Notes: generated by a model not told the origin, from the letters alone. A stretch of DNA of 23,258 nucleotides from HRBIN24 sp035574155 (GCA_035574155.1 DATLZD010000027.1:1-23258), one strand, 5' to 3'. Positions 1 through 6,931 are shown, numbered from the stretch's first letter. Translations and numbers: made by a program.

Positions 1-17
1 GGCGGCGGCCCGCCGCC
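1..17. repeat. GC-rich perfect hairpin at window start
   Basis: A 7-bp perfect inverted repeat (GGCGGCG / CGCCGCC) closes on a 3-base loop. No T tract follows on the plus strand, only a run of C. It may be the terminator hairpin of a gene lying left of the window, but a classic intrinsic terminator is not supported. Confidence 0.3.
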
Positions 18-29
18 CCCCGCCAGTCC

Positions 30-58
30 TTCACATCCGGGGGCAGAGCCGTTAACAT
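30..58 (+). promoter_or_regulatory. Putative sigma70-type promoter of the membrane protein gene
   Basis: TTCACA at 30-35 and TAACAT at 53-58 are separated by 17 bp and match the -35 and -10 consensus at 5/6 and 4/6 positions. Transcription would begin near base 65, only 5 to 11 bases before the candidate starts at 70, 73 and 76, so the message would be nearly leaderless. No convincing Shine-Dalgarno sequence is present, which agrees with that reading. This is prediction only. Confidence 0.35.
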
Positions 59-69
59 CCCCCTTACGG

Positions 70-1665
70 GTGGTGATGGACGGGCGGCCCCAGTCACGCC
101 CTCGGGCGGAGAGGGGAGCGGTCCCGGCCCTGCCTAGGGCCGTGGCTGACCTGGCGCCCGCCGCCTACGCCGCCGGGGTGGCGGTAGCGGTGGCCATCGG
201 CGCTGCCCTGCGGCTGCAACGCGTCCTCTCGGCCGACTTCCCCCTGCACGACGGCGGCCTGATCTACGCCATGGTGCGCGACCTCCAGGCCGCCTCCTTC
301 CGGATGCCGACCTTCTCGTCCTATAACGGTGGCCAGGTCCCCTTCGCCTATCCGCCCCTCGGCATCTACCTGGCCGCAGCCCTGGACCGCCTGACACCGG
401 CCGGCGCCTTGGACCTGCTCCGTTTTCTCCCCCTGTCCTTCAGCCTACTGTCGGTGGGGGCCTTTGCCCTGCTGGCCCGTTCGCTGTTGCCCGGCCGCGG
501 GGCAGCCCTGGCAGCGACCCTGCTCTTCGCCGCCTACAGCGAGGGGTTCGCCTGGTTCATTATGGGTGGCGGCCTGCCCCGCTCACTGGGACTGCTATTC
601 GCCCTGCTGGCCCTCCTCTGGCTACACCGCTTGTGCATGGAGAGACGCCCGCTCTACGCCGGGGCGTGTGGGGTGACCGCCGGCCTCGCCCTCCTCTCCC
701 ATGTGGAGATGGCCTGGTTCATGGGGCTGAGCGCCCTCCTCCTGTTCCTCTTCCACGGCCTGCGCGACCCCTGGCTGTGGCGCTGGACGGCTGTGGCCGC
801 GGCCTGCGCCGCCCTGGTCTCGGCTCCCTGGTGGGGGAGTGTCCTGGTCCGCTACGGGCCCGATACCCTGCTGGCACCCAGCTCCAGCCGCGCCCTTTTC
901 TCGATAGAGGAGCTGTCCTGGGTCTTCACCTATCACCTGGGCCACTCGCCGGCCTTCCTGGTCGTCCTGGCGCTGGCGCTGTTAGGCGCATGCACCTCCC
1001 TAAGGAGGGGCCGCCCCTTCCTCCTTCTGTGGCTGGCGGTGGGGACCTTCGCAGCCCCATGGCTCTTTCCCCGCCTCACGGGCCTGCCTCTGCACCTGCT
1101 GGGCGGCCTGGGTTGGCAGCGGCTGGTGCGTCCCCTGGCGGCGGCCTCCCTGGCGGTCACCTGCGCCCTGGGTCTCGCCCTGGCCGCCCTCACGGCCACC
1201 GACCCCCTGCCCATCGACGAGCCCCTCAGCCCCGAGGCGCGGCAGGCCATGGCCTGGGCGGCCCATAACCTGCCATCGGGCTCCCACGTCGTGGTGGTGG
1301 AGAACCGCTCCTGGTGGGACGACGTGGCCGCCGAGTGGCTCCCTGCCCTCACCCCCCACCTGTCGGTCGTGACCCCCCAGGGGCTGGAGTGGGTGCCCGG
1401 CGCCTTCGACAGGCGCGTCGAGGCCTACGAGTCCCTCCAGAACTGCGCCGAACAGGACGTCGACTGCCTGTGGGCCTGGACGGCGGAGACGGGCCTCCGC
1501 TACCAGTATGTGTGGGTAAGCAAGGAGGCCCCCTACGACCTGCGCCGGCAGGGCTACGACGACTGCTGCGGCCCCCTACGCCGCTCCCTCTCGCAGTCGC
1601 CCGATTTCGAAACGGTCTACGATGGGCCGGGGGCCACCATCTTCCGCCGCACAGGGCTGCCGTAG
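70..1665 (+). CDS. Multi-pass membrane protein, GT-C glycosyltransferase-like
   Basis: A 531-residue protein with a charged N-terminus, many hydrophobic segments between about residues 30 and 380, and a soluble C-terminal domain of roughly 150 residues. An Asp in the first long loop after the first membrane segment (FPLHDGGLIY, about residues 57-66) and the following YPPLG motif resemble the acceptor-side loop of lipid-dependent GT-C glycosyltransferases and the related 6-pyruvoyl-tetrahydropterin-synthase-like membrane proteins. The C-terminal domain carries four cysteines (459, 466, 499, 500) that could form disulfides if it faces outward. Starts GTG 70, GTG 73 and ATG 76 are all in frame; none has a clear ribosome site. 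It stands alone, with its own predicted promoter, before the CoA-transferase pair. Family placement rests on topology and one loop motif, so the enzymatic role is tentative and the sugar or lipid substrate unknown. Confidence 0.7.
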   Translation: MVMDGRPQSRPRAERGAVPALPRAVADLAPAAYAAGVAVAVAIGAALRLQRVLSADFPLHDGGLIYAMVRDLQAASFRMPTFSSYNGGQVPFAYPPLGIYLAAALDRLTPAGALDLLRFLPLSFSLLSVGAFALLARSLLPGRGAALAATLLFAAYSEGFAWFIMGGGLPRSLGLLFALLALLWLHRLCMERRPLYAGACGVTAGLALLSHVEMAWFMGLSALLLFLFHGLRDPWLWRWTAVAAACAALVSAPWWGSVLVRYGPDTLLAPSSSRALFSIEELSWVFTYHLGHSPAFLVVLALALLGACTSLRRGRPFLLLWLAVGTFAAPWLFPRLTGLPLHLLGGLGWQRLVRPLAAASLAVTCALGLALAALTATDPLPIDEPLSPEARQAMAWAAHNLPSGSHVVVVENRSWWDDVAAEWLPALTPHLSVVTPQGLEWVPGAFDRRVEAYESLQNCAEQDVDCLWAWTAETGLRYQYVWVSKEAPYDLRRQGYDDCCGPLRRSLSQSPDFETVYDGPGATIFRRTGLP

Positions 1666-1688
1666 GAGCTGCCCCAGGGCGGCCCCAT

Positions 1689-1704
1689 ACCCCTATAATG
1701 GGGT
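1689..1704 (+). promoter_or_regulatory. Consensus -10 box inside an inverted repeat, CoA-transferase promoter
   Basis: A perfect TATAAT lies at 1694-1699 and is flanked by ACCCC on the left and GGGGT on the right, a perfect 5-bp inverted repeat around the -10 box. The -35 region is poor (CTGCCC at 1669-1674, 19-bp spacer). Transcription would start near 1706, leaving a leader of about 50 bases containing a small hairpin (CGGCGG 1708-1713 with CCGCCG 1719-1724) before ATG 1759. Confidence 0.5.
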
Positions 1705-1758
1705 CGACGGCGGGCCTGCCGCCGCAAACCCTCTGTCCCTCGTCTAGGACGGTGCAGC

Positions 1759-2523
1759 ATGGCGGTCAACAAGGTGGTATCCAGCTTCGACGAGGCGGTG
1801 GCCGACATCCCTGACGGCGCCGTCCTCCTCATCGGCGGCTTCGGCGGGCCGGGCGAGTGCCCCAGCTACCTCATCGCGGCCGTGGCCAGGAAGGGCGTGC
1901 GCGACCTGACCATCGTCGGCAACACAGGGGGCTGGGGGGCCAAGCGAATCCATGAGCTCCGGGAGCGCATGGCCAGCATCTTCCCCATCCCGCCCGACTG
2001 GTATGACCCGTCGCTGCTGGTGGAGCGGGGGCAGGTGCGCAGGGGCATCTTGGCCTTCCCTGCCGCCCCTGGGCACATGCTCACCCCCTTTGAGGAGGCC
2101 TACATACGGGGCGAGGTGGAGCTGGAGCTGGTGCCCCAGGGGACCTTGGCCGAGCGGATCCGGGCGGCGCGGGCCGGTATCCCCGCCTTCTACACCCCCA
2201 CCGGCGTGGGCACCTTCGTTGCCGAGGGCAAGGAGGTGCGGGAGTTCGACGGCCGCCTCTACCTGCTGGAGAGGGCCCTGCGGGGCGACTTCTCCCTCAT
2301 CCGCGCCCACAAGGCCGACCGCTACGGCAACCTGGTCTACCGCGGCTCCTCCCGGACCTTCAACGCCACCATGGCCGGGGCCTCCCGGGTCACCATCGCC
2401 GAGGTAGACGAGGTAGTGGAGGCAGGGGAGCTGGACCCGGAGTGCATCGTCACGCCGGGCGTCTACGTGGACCGGGTGGTGGTGCGGCCCAGGCAGCCCA
2501 GGCCCTGGCACGAGCCCATGTGA
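1759..2523 (+). CDS. Class I CoA transferase, subunit A
   Basis: A 254-residue alpha subunit of a family I CoA transferase, which moves CoA between acyl-CoA donors and free acids through an enzyme-bound thioester on the partner subunit. The glycine-rich GGFGGPGECP near residues 27-36, the PQGTLAERIR segment, the PTGVGT motif and the HKADRYGNLVYRG motif are typical of 3-oxoacid CoA-transferase A subunits (ScoA, PcaI, AtoD type). Compared with my memory of those proteins it has an insertion of some 20 residues after the first Rossmann-like strand (about residues 57-90). ATG 1759 follows AGGA at 1746-1749. The B subunit begins 13 bases downstream, so the two are co-translated. Substrate cannot be assigned; glutaconate-type and 3-oxoadipate-type enzymes are both possible. 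Confidence 0.9.
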   Translation: MAVNKVVSSFDEAVADIPDGAVLLIGGFGGPGECPSYLIAAVARKGVRDLTIVGNTGGWGAKRIHELRERMASIFPIPPDWYDPSLLVERGQVRRGILAFPAAPGHMLTPFEEAYIRGEVELELVPQGTLAERIRAARAGIPAFYTPTGVGTFVAEGKEVREFDGRLYLLERALRGDFSLIRAHKADRYGNLVYRGSSRTFNATMAGASRVTIAEVDEVVEAGELDPECIVTPGVYVDRVVVRPRQPRPWHEPM

Positions 2524-2536
2524 GGGGAGCAGAGCG

Positions 2537-3208
2537 ATGGCTGGCGAGCGGCTGGACGAGCAGGCTATGGCCCTGCGGGCCGTCAAGGAGTTCCGCGACG
2601 GCATGGTGGTGAACCTGGGGGTCGGCATCCCGACCCTGTGCAGCCTCTACGTGCCCCCGGACCTGGACGTCATCTTCCATTCCGAGAACGGCATCATCGG
2701 CTTCGGGCCGGTGGTTACCGACCCGGCCGAGGCCGATGTGGACCTGGTCAACGCCAGCATCCAGCCCGTCAAGCCCCGGCCAGGCATGGCCATCGTCGAC
2801 CATGCCGAGAGCTTCGCCATCATCCGCGGCGGCCGCATCGACATCACCGTCCTGGGGGCTGTCCAGGTCTCGGAGAGGGGGGACCTGGCCAACCACCAGC
2901 TGCCGGGGAAGGCCCTGGGCAGCCTGGGCGGGGGCATGGACCTGGCCTTCAACGCCAAGCGGGTCATCGTCGTCATGACCCATACCACCAAGGACGGGCA
3001 GCCCAAGATAGTGCGCGAGCTGACCCAGCCCCTGACCGCGCCCCGCTGCGTCAGCCTCATCATCACCGACATCGCCGTGGTGGAGGTGACGCCCCAAGGG
3101 CTGCTGCTGCGAGAGCTGGTGCCCGGCTGGACGCCAGAAGAGGTCCAGGCCCTCACAGCCGCCCCCCTGAAGGTGGCCCAAGACCTGAAGGTCATGGAGC
3201 TGCTGTAG
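2537..3208 (+). CDS. Class I CoA transferase, subunit B (catalytic Glu)
   Basis: A 223-residue beta subunit. The HSENGIIGFGP motif holds the catalytic glutamate at residue 50, which forms the acyl-anhydride and glutamyl-CoA intermediates in this family. NLGVGIPT (about 26-33) and the LGGGMDLAFNAKRVIVVMTH segment are also standard for ScoB/PcaJ subunits, and the length is normal. Because the catalytic Glu is kept, a true CoA transferase is more likely than the hydrolase-like IpdAB proteins, which I recall as lacking it. The start ATG 2537 follows GGGGAG at 2524-2529, immediately after the stop of subunit A. The next gene has its own promoter, so this is probably the last gene of a two-gene operon. 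Confidence 0.92.
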   Translation: MAGERLDEQAMALRAVKEFRDGMVVNLGVGIPTLCSLYVPPDLDVIFHSENGIIGFGPVVTDPAEADVDLVNASIQPVKPRPGMAIVDHAESFAIIRGGRIDITVLGAVQVSERGDLANHQLPGKALGSLGGGMDLAFNAKRVIVVMTHTTKDGQPKIVRELTQPLTAPRCVSLIITDIAVVEVTPQGLLLRELVPGWTPEEVQALTAAPLKVAQDLKVMELL

Positions 3209-3231
3209 CCCCACGCCGGCCCGGGATGGAC

Positions 3232-3261
3232 TGGACACCCTGTCTACTCAGGGTATATGAT
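3232..3261 (+). promoter_or_regulatory. SDR promoter with operator-like dyad filling the spacer
   Basis: TGGACA (3232-3237, 5/6) and TATGAT (3256-3261, 5/6) are spaced by 18 bp. A perfect inverted repeat ACCCTG-TCTACT-CAGGGT (3237-3254) occupies the spacer almost exactly, the position of a repressor or MerR-type activator site. Transcription would start near 3268, and GGAGG at 3281-3285 sits 8 bases before ATG 3294. The dyad could instead be a weak terminator stem for the CoA-transferase operon, but no T tract follows. Confidence 0.55.
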
Positions 3262-3293
3262 GGGGGCCAGTTCCAGGACGGGAGGCAAGGACC

Positions 3294-4058
3294 ATGCGTT
3301 TCGCCGACCAGGTATGCGTCGTCACGGGTGCTTCCCGCGGCATCGGCAAGGCCATTGCCCTGGCCCTTGCCCGCGAGGGCGCTCACGTGGTGGTCACGGC
3401 CCGTACCACCGAGCAGTCCCCCTCCAAGCTGCCGGGCACCATAGATGAGACGGCGCGTCTCATCGAGCAAATGGGCAGGAGGGCGCTGGCCGTGTCCTGC
3501 AACGTCATGGACGAGGGCCAGGTGGAGGAGCTGGCCCGGCGCACACTGGCAGAGTTCGGTCGCGTGGACATCCTGGTCAACAACGCTGCCGTCAGCCCCA
3601 TGGCCCCCTTCGTGGACATGCCCCTGCGGCACTGGGACCTGACCATGAACGTGAACCTCCGGGGCACCGTCCTCTGCAGCAAGGCCTTTCTGCCCCACAT
3701 GGTCCGCCAGGGGCGCGGCAAGATCCTGAACGTCTCCTCCGGGGCCGTGGACCCCGAGCTGGCCATGGAGTTCAAGCTCATCGCCTACTCGGTGTCGAAG
3801 GTGGCCATCGAGCAGTTCACCCGCTGCCTGGCCCTGGAGGTGGCCCCCTCCGGAATAGCCGTCAACTGCCTACGCATCGAGGAGCGCATCGCCACCGAGG
3901 GGTCCAAGTTCCTGGACCCCCACCTGGACCCGTCCTCCTGGGGCAGGCCCGAGACGGTGGCCGAGGTCAGCCTGTGGCTCATGGCCCAGGACCCGAGCTT
4001 CACCGGCCAGATCCTGACCATCGGCGAGATCCAGCAACGCATGAGCGGCGTGCGCTGA
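3294..4058 (+). CDS. Short-chain dehydrogenase/reductase (SDR), NADP-type
   Basis: A 254-residue classical SDR oxidoreductase. The cofactor glycine motif TGASRGIG is at residues 11-18, NNAA at 96-99, the catalytic serine at 148 or 149, and YxxxK as Tyr165 and Lys169. An Arg after the second strand (VTART, residues 34-38) favours NADP(H), by general SDR rules. The segment after it (TEQSPSKLPGTIDETA) is a short insertion seen in one SDR subgroup. The usual Asn-x-x-x-Pro-Gly loop after the active site is replaced by NCLRIEERIATEG (191-203), so the substrate or cofactor lid differs from typical members. Start ATG 3294 is set by GGAGG at 3281-3285. It lies between a CoA transferase and a second SDR, suggesting hydroxyacyl or alcohol oxidation, but the substrate is not known. 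Confidence 0.9.
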   Translation: MRFADQVCVVTGASRGIGKAIALALAREGAHVVVTARTTEQSPSKLPGTIDETARLIEQMGRRALAVSCNVMDEGQVEELARRTLAEFGRVDILVNNAAVSPMAPFVDMPLRHWDLTMNVNLRGTVLCSKAFLPHMVRQGRGKILNVSSGAVDPELAMEFKLIAYSVSKVAIEQFTRCLALEVAPSGIAVNCLRIEERIATEGSKFLDPHLDPSSWGRPETVAEVSLWLMAQDPSFTGQILTIGEIQQRMSGVR

Positions 4059-4069
4059 CTTTCGCGGCG

Positions 4070-4086
4070 TCGCGGCGCACCCGCGA
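4070..4086 (+). terminator. Hairpin just after the first SDR gene
   Basis: TCGCGG (4070-4075) and CCGCGA (4081-4086) form a 6-bp perfect stem with a 5-base loop, 11 bases past the stop codon. No T-rich tail follows, so if it ends transcription it does so as a non-canonical terminator. The rest of the 251-base gap up to 4309 shows only the promoter listed next. Confidence 0.25.
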
Positions 4087-4247
4087 ACGGTGGCTGGAGG
4101 ACCGTCCAGTCACTGCCCAGGACTGCGGCGACGGGCTCCCATCTTCGCGGACGTGACGGCCCCTCAGGGAACGCGGCGACAAGCGCTCAGGCCCGCCCGG
4201 GTAACGTCATCACGCCGACAGCCCCTGGACGCGGCCTCCCGCCGCTA

Positions 4248-4278
4248 TTGACAAGGTCGGACGTCGTGACAGAATGAT
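4248..4278 (+). promoter_or_regulatory. Putative promoter of the second SDR
   Basis: A perfect TTGACA lies at 4248-4253. The best -10 is AATGAT at 4273-4278 (4/6) with a 19-bp spacer; TGATAT at 4275-4280 is an alternative with 21 bp. A GACGTC palindrome (4260-4265) sits in the spacer. Transcription would begin near 4285, downstream of the in-frame ATG at 4274, which supports ATG 4310 as the real start. Confidence 0.45.
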
Positions 4279-4309
4279 ATGTAATTCACACACCTCTGGA
4301 GGGCTGGCC

Positions 4310-5098
4310 ATGCGCTTCTCGGGCAAGACCGCGGTAGTGACGGGGGCGGGGTCGGGCATAGGCCGCGCCACGGCCATCATGTTCGCCCAGGAAGGCGCCC
4401 AGGTGGTCTGCGCCGACATCAACGAGGAGGCCGTCAGGGCCACGGCCCAGCACATCGCCTCCCTGGGCGGCCGCGCCCTGGCCGTTACAGTGGACGTGCG
4501 CCAGGAGGACCAGGTGAAGGCCCTCATGGAGAGGGCCCTGGAGCACTTCGGCTCCCTGGACGTGGTCTACAACAACGCCGGCGTGGAGATCGGCGGGCCC
4601 GTGGCCAACACCACGGCCGACGACTGGCGCTTGATGATGGACGTCAACGCCGGCGGCGTGTTCTTCGGCTGCAAATGGGCCGCCCACTACATGGCCCAGC
4701 GGAACGGCGGCGCCATCGTCAACACTGCCTCGGTGGCGGGCCTCATCGGCCTCACCATGGAGGTCGCCTACTGCGCCACCAAGGGTGCCGTCGTCCTCAT
4801 CACCAAGGCCATGGCCATGGAGTATGCGCCCTACGGTGTCCGCGTCAACTGCGTTTGCCCCGGCGCCGTGCGCACGCCCCTGGTGGAGCGGGCCGTGCAG
4901 CACCTGGCCGCCACCACTGGCGGGCCGCCGGAGGACTTCTGGCGGCGGATGGACGCCATGCACCCCCTGGGACGCATTGCCGAGCCCGAGGACATAGCCA
5001 AGGCCGTCCTGTTCCTCGCTTCCGACGACGCGCGCATGATCACCGGCGTCGCCCTGCCCGTGGACGGCGGCTTCACCGCCGGCATCAAGGTCACCTGA
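4310..5098 (+). CDS. Short-chain dehydrogenase/reductase (SDR), NAD-type
   Basis: A 262-residue classical SDR. TGAGSGIG at residues 11-18 binds the dinucleotide, Asp36 at the end of the second strand indicates NAD(H) preference, NNAG is at 88-91, and the catalytic set is Ser141, Tyr154 and Lys158. CPGAVRTP (183-190) and VDGGFTAG near the C-terminus are standard for this family (glucose/3-oxoacyl-ACP/2,5-dichloro-2,5-cyclohexadiene-diol dehydrogenase type). An in-frame ATG at 4274 would add 12 residues, but GGAGGG at 4298-4303 and the predicted transcription start place the start at 4310. Its partner SDR upstream has the opposite cofactor signature. The stop is 52 bases from the end of the convergent minus-strand gene, with no terminator visible between. 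Substrate unknown. Confidence 0.92.
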   Translation: MRFSGKTAVVTGAGSGIGRATAIMFAQEGAQVVCADINEEAVRATAQHIASLGGRALAVTVDVRQEDQVKALMERALEHFGSLDVVYNNAGVEIGGPVANTTADDWRLMMDVNAGGVFFGCKWAAHYMAQRNGGAIVNTASVAGLIGLTMEVAYCATKGAVVLITKAMAMEYAPYGVRVNCVCPGAVRTPLVERAVQHLAATTGGPPEDFWRRMDAMHPLGRIAEPEDIAKAVLFLASDDARMITGVALPVDGGFTAGIKVT

Positions 5099-5150
5099 CG
5101 TCGGGGCACAACGGGGCGGCAGGCCAGCGCGGACGGGGCGGGACAGGACC

Positions 5151-5555
5151 TCAGTCCGCCCGGTCGGTCTCCTTGAACTCCGTCAGCCGCAGCTGTCGTC
5201 TCAGGAACTTCCAGCCCTGGGCGGTGCGGACGAACTCGTCCTCGTATTCGCCCCCGCCCTCGAACCAGCGCCCCCCGGCGATGGCGCGCAGCTGGAGGCG
5301 ACAGGTGCCCCTGGCACGGTCACCCTCCACCTGGACTTGGGGGTCCTGGATGAAGGGGAACAGGTCCTGCTCGGCAAAGGCGCGGCGGTAGACCTCCCGT
5401 ATCCGCTCCCGACCGCTGACGGCCCCTCCCGTCCCCAGGTCGACCACGCCCTCTTCGGCGAAGAGCTCAGCGATGCCATCGGCGTCCTTGTTCCAGACGC
5501 ATACCGCGTACTGGAACATCAGCCGCCAGATGGCCGTCAGGTCGCGCGCGTCCAT
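5151..5555 (-). CDS. SnoaL-like (NTF2-fold) protein
   Basis: A 134-residue protein with the pattern of SnoaL-like domains: an N-terminal helix (LTAIWRLMFQYAVCVWNKD), a central segment in which residues about 28-40 set a ligand pocket (ELFAEEGVVDLG), and a strand-rich C-terminal half ending in GWKFLRRQLRL. Members include polyketide cyclases, steroid isomerases and many uncharacterised dehydratase-like proteins; this one cannot be assigned further. The start ATG at 5555 lies 21 bases downstream of the luciferase-like gene on the same strand, so the two form an operon. No strong ribosome site is seen, which suggests coupling to the upstream gene. The protein may act on a product of the oxidoreductase before it, though that is inference. 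Confidence 0.8.
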   Translation of the reverse strand: MDARDLTAIWRLMFQYAVCVWNKDADGIAELFAEEGVVDLGTGGAVSGRERIREVYRRAFAEQDLFPFIQDPQVQVEGDRARGTCRLQLRAIAGGRWFEGGGEYEDEFVRTAQGWKFLRRQLRLTEFKETDRAD

Positions 5556-5576
5556 GGCTGTCCCACGGTCCGGCTC

Positions 5577-6632
5577 TCAGATGGCCTTCAGGTCGGCCAT
5601 CAGGTGCCGGCCCACGATCTCGAACAAGCGCCGCTGCCGCTCCTGGAGCCGCTCGTAGGGCGGCCCGAAGACCATGTTGATGCTGGTTATGAGGCCGCCG
5701 TAGCGCTCCTTGACCAGGGAAGGGATCTCCCTGAGGCTGCCCATGACGCTCATCTCCGACACGATCTCGTCGGTGATGAGGGCCGGCATGTCCCGCCAAC
5801 GGCCCTCCCGTGACAGTCGCACCAACCGTTCGCCGATCTCCCCCCAGCCGTGCATCTCCAGCACCGGGAAGTAGGTCTTGGTGGCCCCATAGAACGAAAT
5901 GTGGTGCCGGATGACCTCTCGTGCCTCCTCCATCTCCTCCTTGGTCTCGCCGGTGATGACGAAGATGTTGCCGACGATGTCCACCTGCGAGGGGTCGCGG
6001 CCGGCCCGCCGGGCGCCCTCGTGGACCGCCGGCACCACCACCTCACGGATATACCTTGGGGTGACGAAGGTGTGGATGCGAAGGCCGTCGCACACCTCGC
6101 CCGCCAACTGGCAGGCCAGCCTGTTGAGGCCGGCGATGTAGATGGGCACTCGCGCGTCACCGTTCCACGGCCCGGGGTTGAAGAAGGGGTTGATGAGGGT
6201 GAACTGGTAGTACTTGCCAGTGAACCACTGAGGGCGGTCCGGTTGGTGGAACGTCTGGAAGATGGCCCGCATGCACAGTATGTATTCCCTCAGTCGGGCC
6301 ACGGGCCTGCCGGTCCAGGGGGTGGAGTAGCGGCGCTCGTTGTGCGCCCTCACCTGCGTGCCCAGGCCCAGCTGGAAGCGGCCGCCCGAGAAGCGCTGCA
6401 GGTCCCAGGCTATCTGGGCTGTAACGAAGGGGCTACGGGGAAAGGCCACCGCCACCCCGGTGCCCAGGGTCACGCGAGAGGTGTGCTCGGCCAGCACCAT
6501 CACGGGCAGGAAGGGGTCGTGGCCGGCCTCGGGCACGAGGATGGTATCGAAGCCCAGGTCCTCCAGCTGACGGGCATGGTTCACTATGTCGGCGATGCTG
6601 CTGGGGGCCGTTATGGTGGCCTCCACCTTCAT
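5577..6632 (-). CDS. Luciferase-like (LLM) F420-dependent oxidoreductase
   Basis: A 351-residue TIM-barrel enzyme of the luciferase-like monooxygenase superfamily. The start (MKVEATITAP), VTLGTGVAVAFPRSPFVTA, and LGLGTQVRAHNERRYS match what I remember of the TIGR03617 (MSMEG_2256-type) group of probable F420-dependent oxidoreductases. PIYIAGLNRLACQLAGEVCDGL fits the second half of the barrel. It likely transfers hydride to or from F420 (or FMN); the substrate is unknown. ATG 6632 is set by AGGAGGG (complement of 6641-6647) 8 bases upstream, and a consensus TATAAT lies 65 bases before it. It leads a two-gene operon with the SnoaL-like gene. F420 biosynthesis genes are not in the window, so cofactor choice rests on family membership. 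Confidence 0.88.
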   Translation of the reverse strand: MKVEATITAPSSIADIVNHARQLEDLGFDTILVPEAGHDPFLPVMVLAEHTSRVTLGTGVAVAFPRSPFVTAQIAWDLQRFSGGRFQLGLGTQVRAHNERRYSTPWTGRPVARLREYILCMRAIFQTFHQPDRPQWFTGKYYQFTLINPFFNPGPWNGDARVPIYIAGLNRLACQLAGEVCDGLRIHTFVTPRYIREVVVPAVHEGARRAGRDPSQVDIVGNIFVITGETKEEMEEAREVIRHHISFYGATKTYFPVLEMHGWGEIGERLVRLSREGRWRDMPALITDEIVSEMSVMGSLREIPSLVKERYGGLITSINMVFGPPYERLQERQRRLFEIVGRHLMADLKAI

Positions 6633-6662
6633 GGCATCTACCCTCCTGACAGAAATGCCCGG

Positions 6663-6702
6663 CCGTCCAGACGGACGACCGTCGCCTGATACTCCGATTA
6701 TA
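6663..6702 (-). promoter_or_regulatory. Promoter and operator-like dyad for the LLM operon
   Basis: On the minus strand a consensus TATAAT occupies 6702-6697. No recognisable -35 lies 16 to 19 bp before it, which suggests activator dependence or another contact. Downstream, in the leader, CCGTC-CA-GACGG (6663-6674) is a perfect 5-bp inverted repeat that could bind a dimeric regulator. Confidence 0.45.
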
Positions 6703-6750
6703 TCTGACGGACGTGGTGTGTATACGACTCGTCTACCTTCTTCTCGCCAG

Positions 6751-6812
6751 CAGGGGCAGCCCGTTCCGGGCCACCCTTATGACGGGGGCACAGACGGGAC
6801 AGGCTGCCCTTG
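6751..6812. repeat. 11-bp inverted repeat with 40-base loop in a divergent intergenic region
   Basis: CAGGGGCAGCC (6751-6761) pairs with GGCTGCCCTTG (6802-6812) over 11 positions, including one G-U wobble. The right arm runs into the -35 box of the plus-strand promoter at 6810. It could be a regulator-binding site with distant half-sites, a remnant of a mobile repeat, or a structured RNA. The 341-base stretch 6633-6973 holds no convincing protein gene; the short frames in it lack ribosome sites and family resemblance. Confidence 0.4.
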
Positions 6813-6839
6813 ACGGGGTCGGGGCACAGCGTTTAGCAT
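6810..6839 (+). promoter_or_regulatory. Putative promoter of the glmU-like operon
   Basis: TTGACG (6810-6815, 5/6) and TAGCAT (6834-6839, 4/6) are separated by 18 bp, the same spacing as the promoters at 3232, 17289 (minus) and 17296. Transcription would start near 6846 and leave a leader of about 128 bases. Confidence 0.45.
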
Positions 6840-6845
6840 TTATGT

Positions 6846-6931
6846 CGGTCAGCGGACAGCTGACTGCGATGCCCTTTGAAGGACACACCGCCAGATAACC
6901 GCCGGGCTATGGCACCCGCTCGCCAGGGTGC
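6846..6931 (+). promoter_or_regulatory. Two stem-loops in the leader of the glmU-like gene
   Basis: The first stem pairs CGGTCAGC (6846-6853) with GCTGACTG (6859-6866), 8 bp with one G-U, on a 5-base loop at the predicted mRNA 5' end. The second pairs GCACCC (6912-6917) with GGGTGC (6926-6931) on an 8-base loop. Neither has a T tract. They do not match any riboswitch or ribozyme that I recognise, including glmS. They may stabilise the message or bind a protein. Confidence 0.35.

Noticed and set aside
1759..3208. IpdAB-type ring-opening hydrolase of steroid degradation
   Set aside because: The catalytic Glu of true CoA transferases is present (Glu50 of subunit B), and subunit A motifs match 3-oxoacid CoA transferases better.
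5099..5150. Terminator between the convergent SDR and SnoaL-like genes
   Set aside because: The 52-base gap is GC-rich but shows no stem followed by T on either strand.
6713..6898. Small protein gene in the 6633-6973 gap
   Set aside because: It has no ribosome site, no recognisable domain, and overlaps the predicted promoter and inverted repeats.
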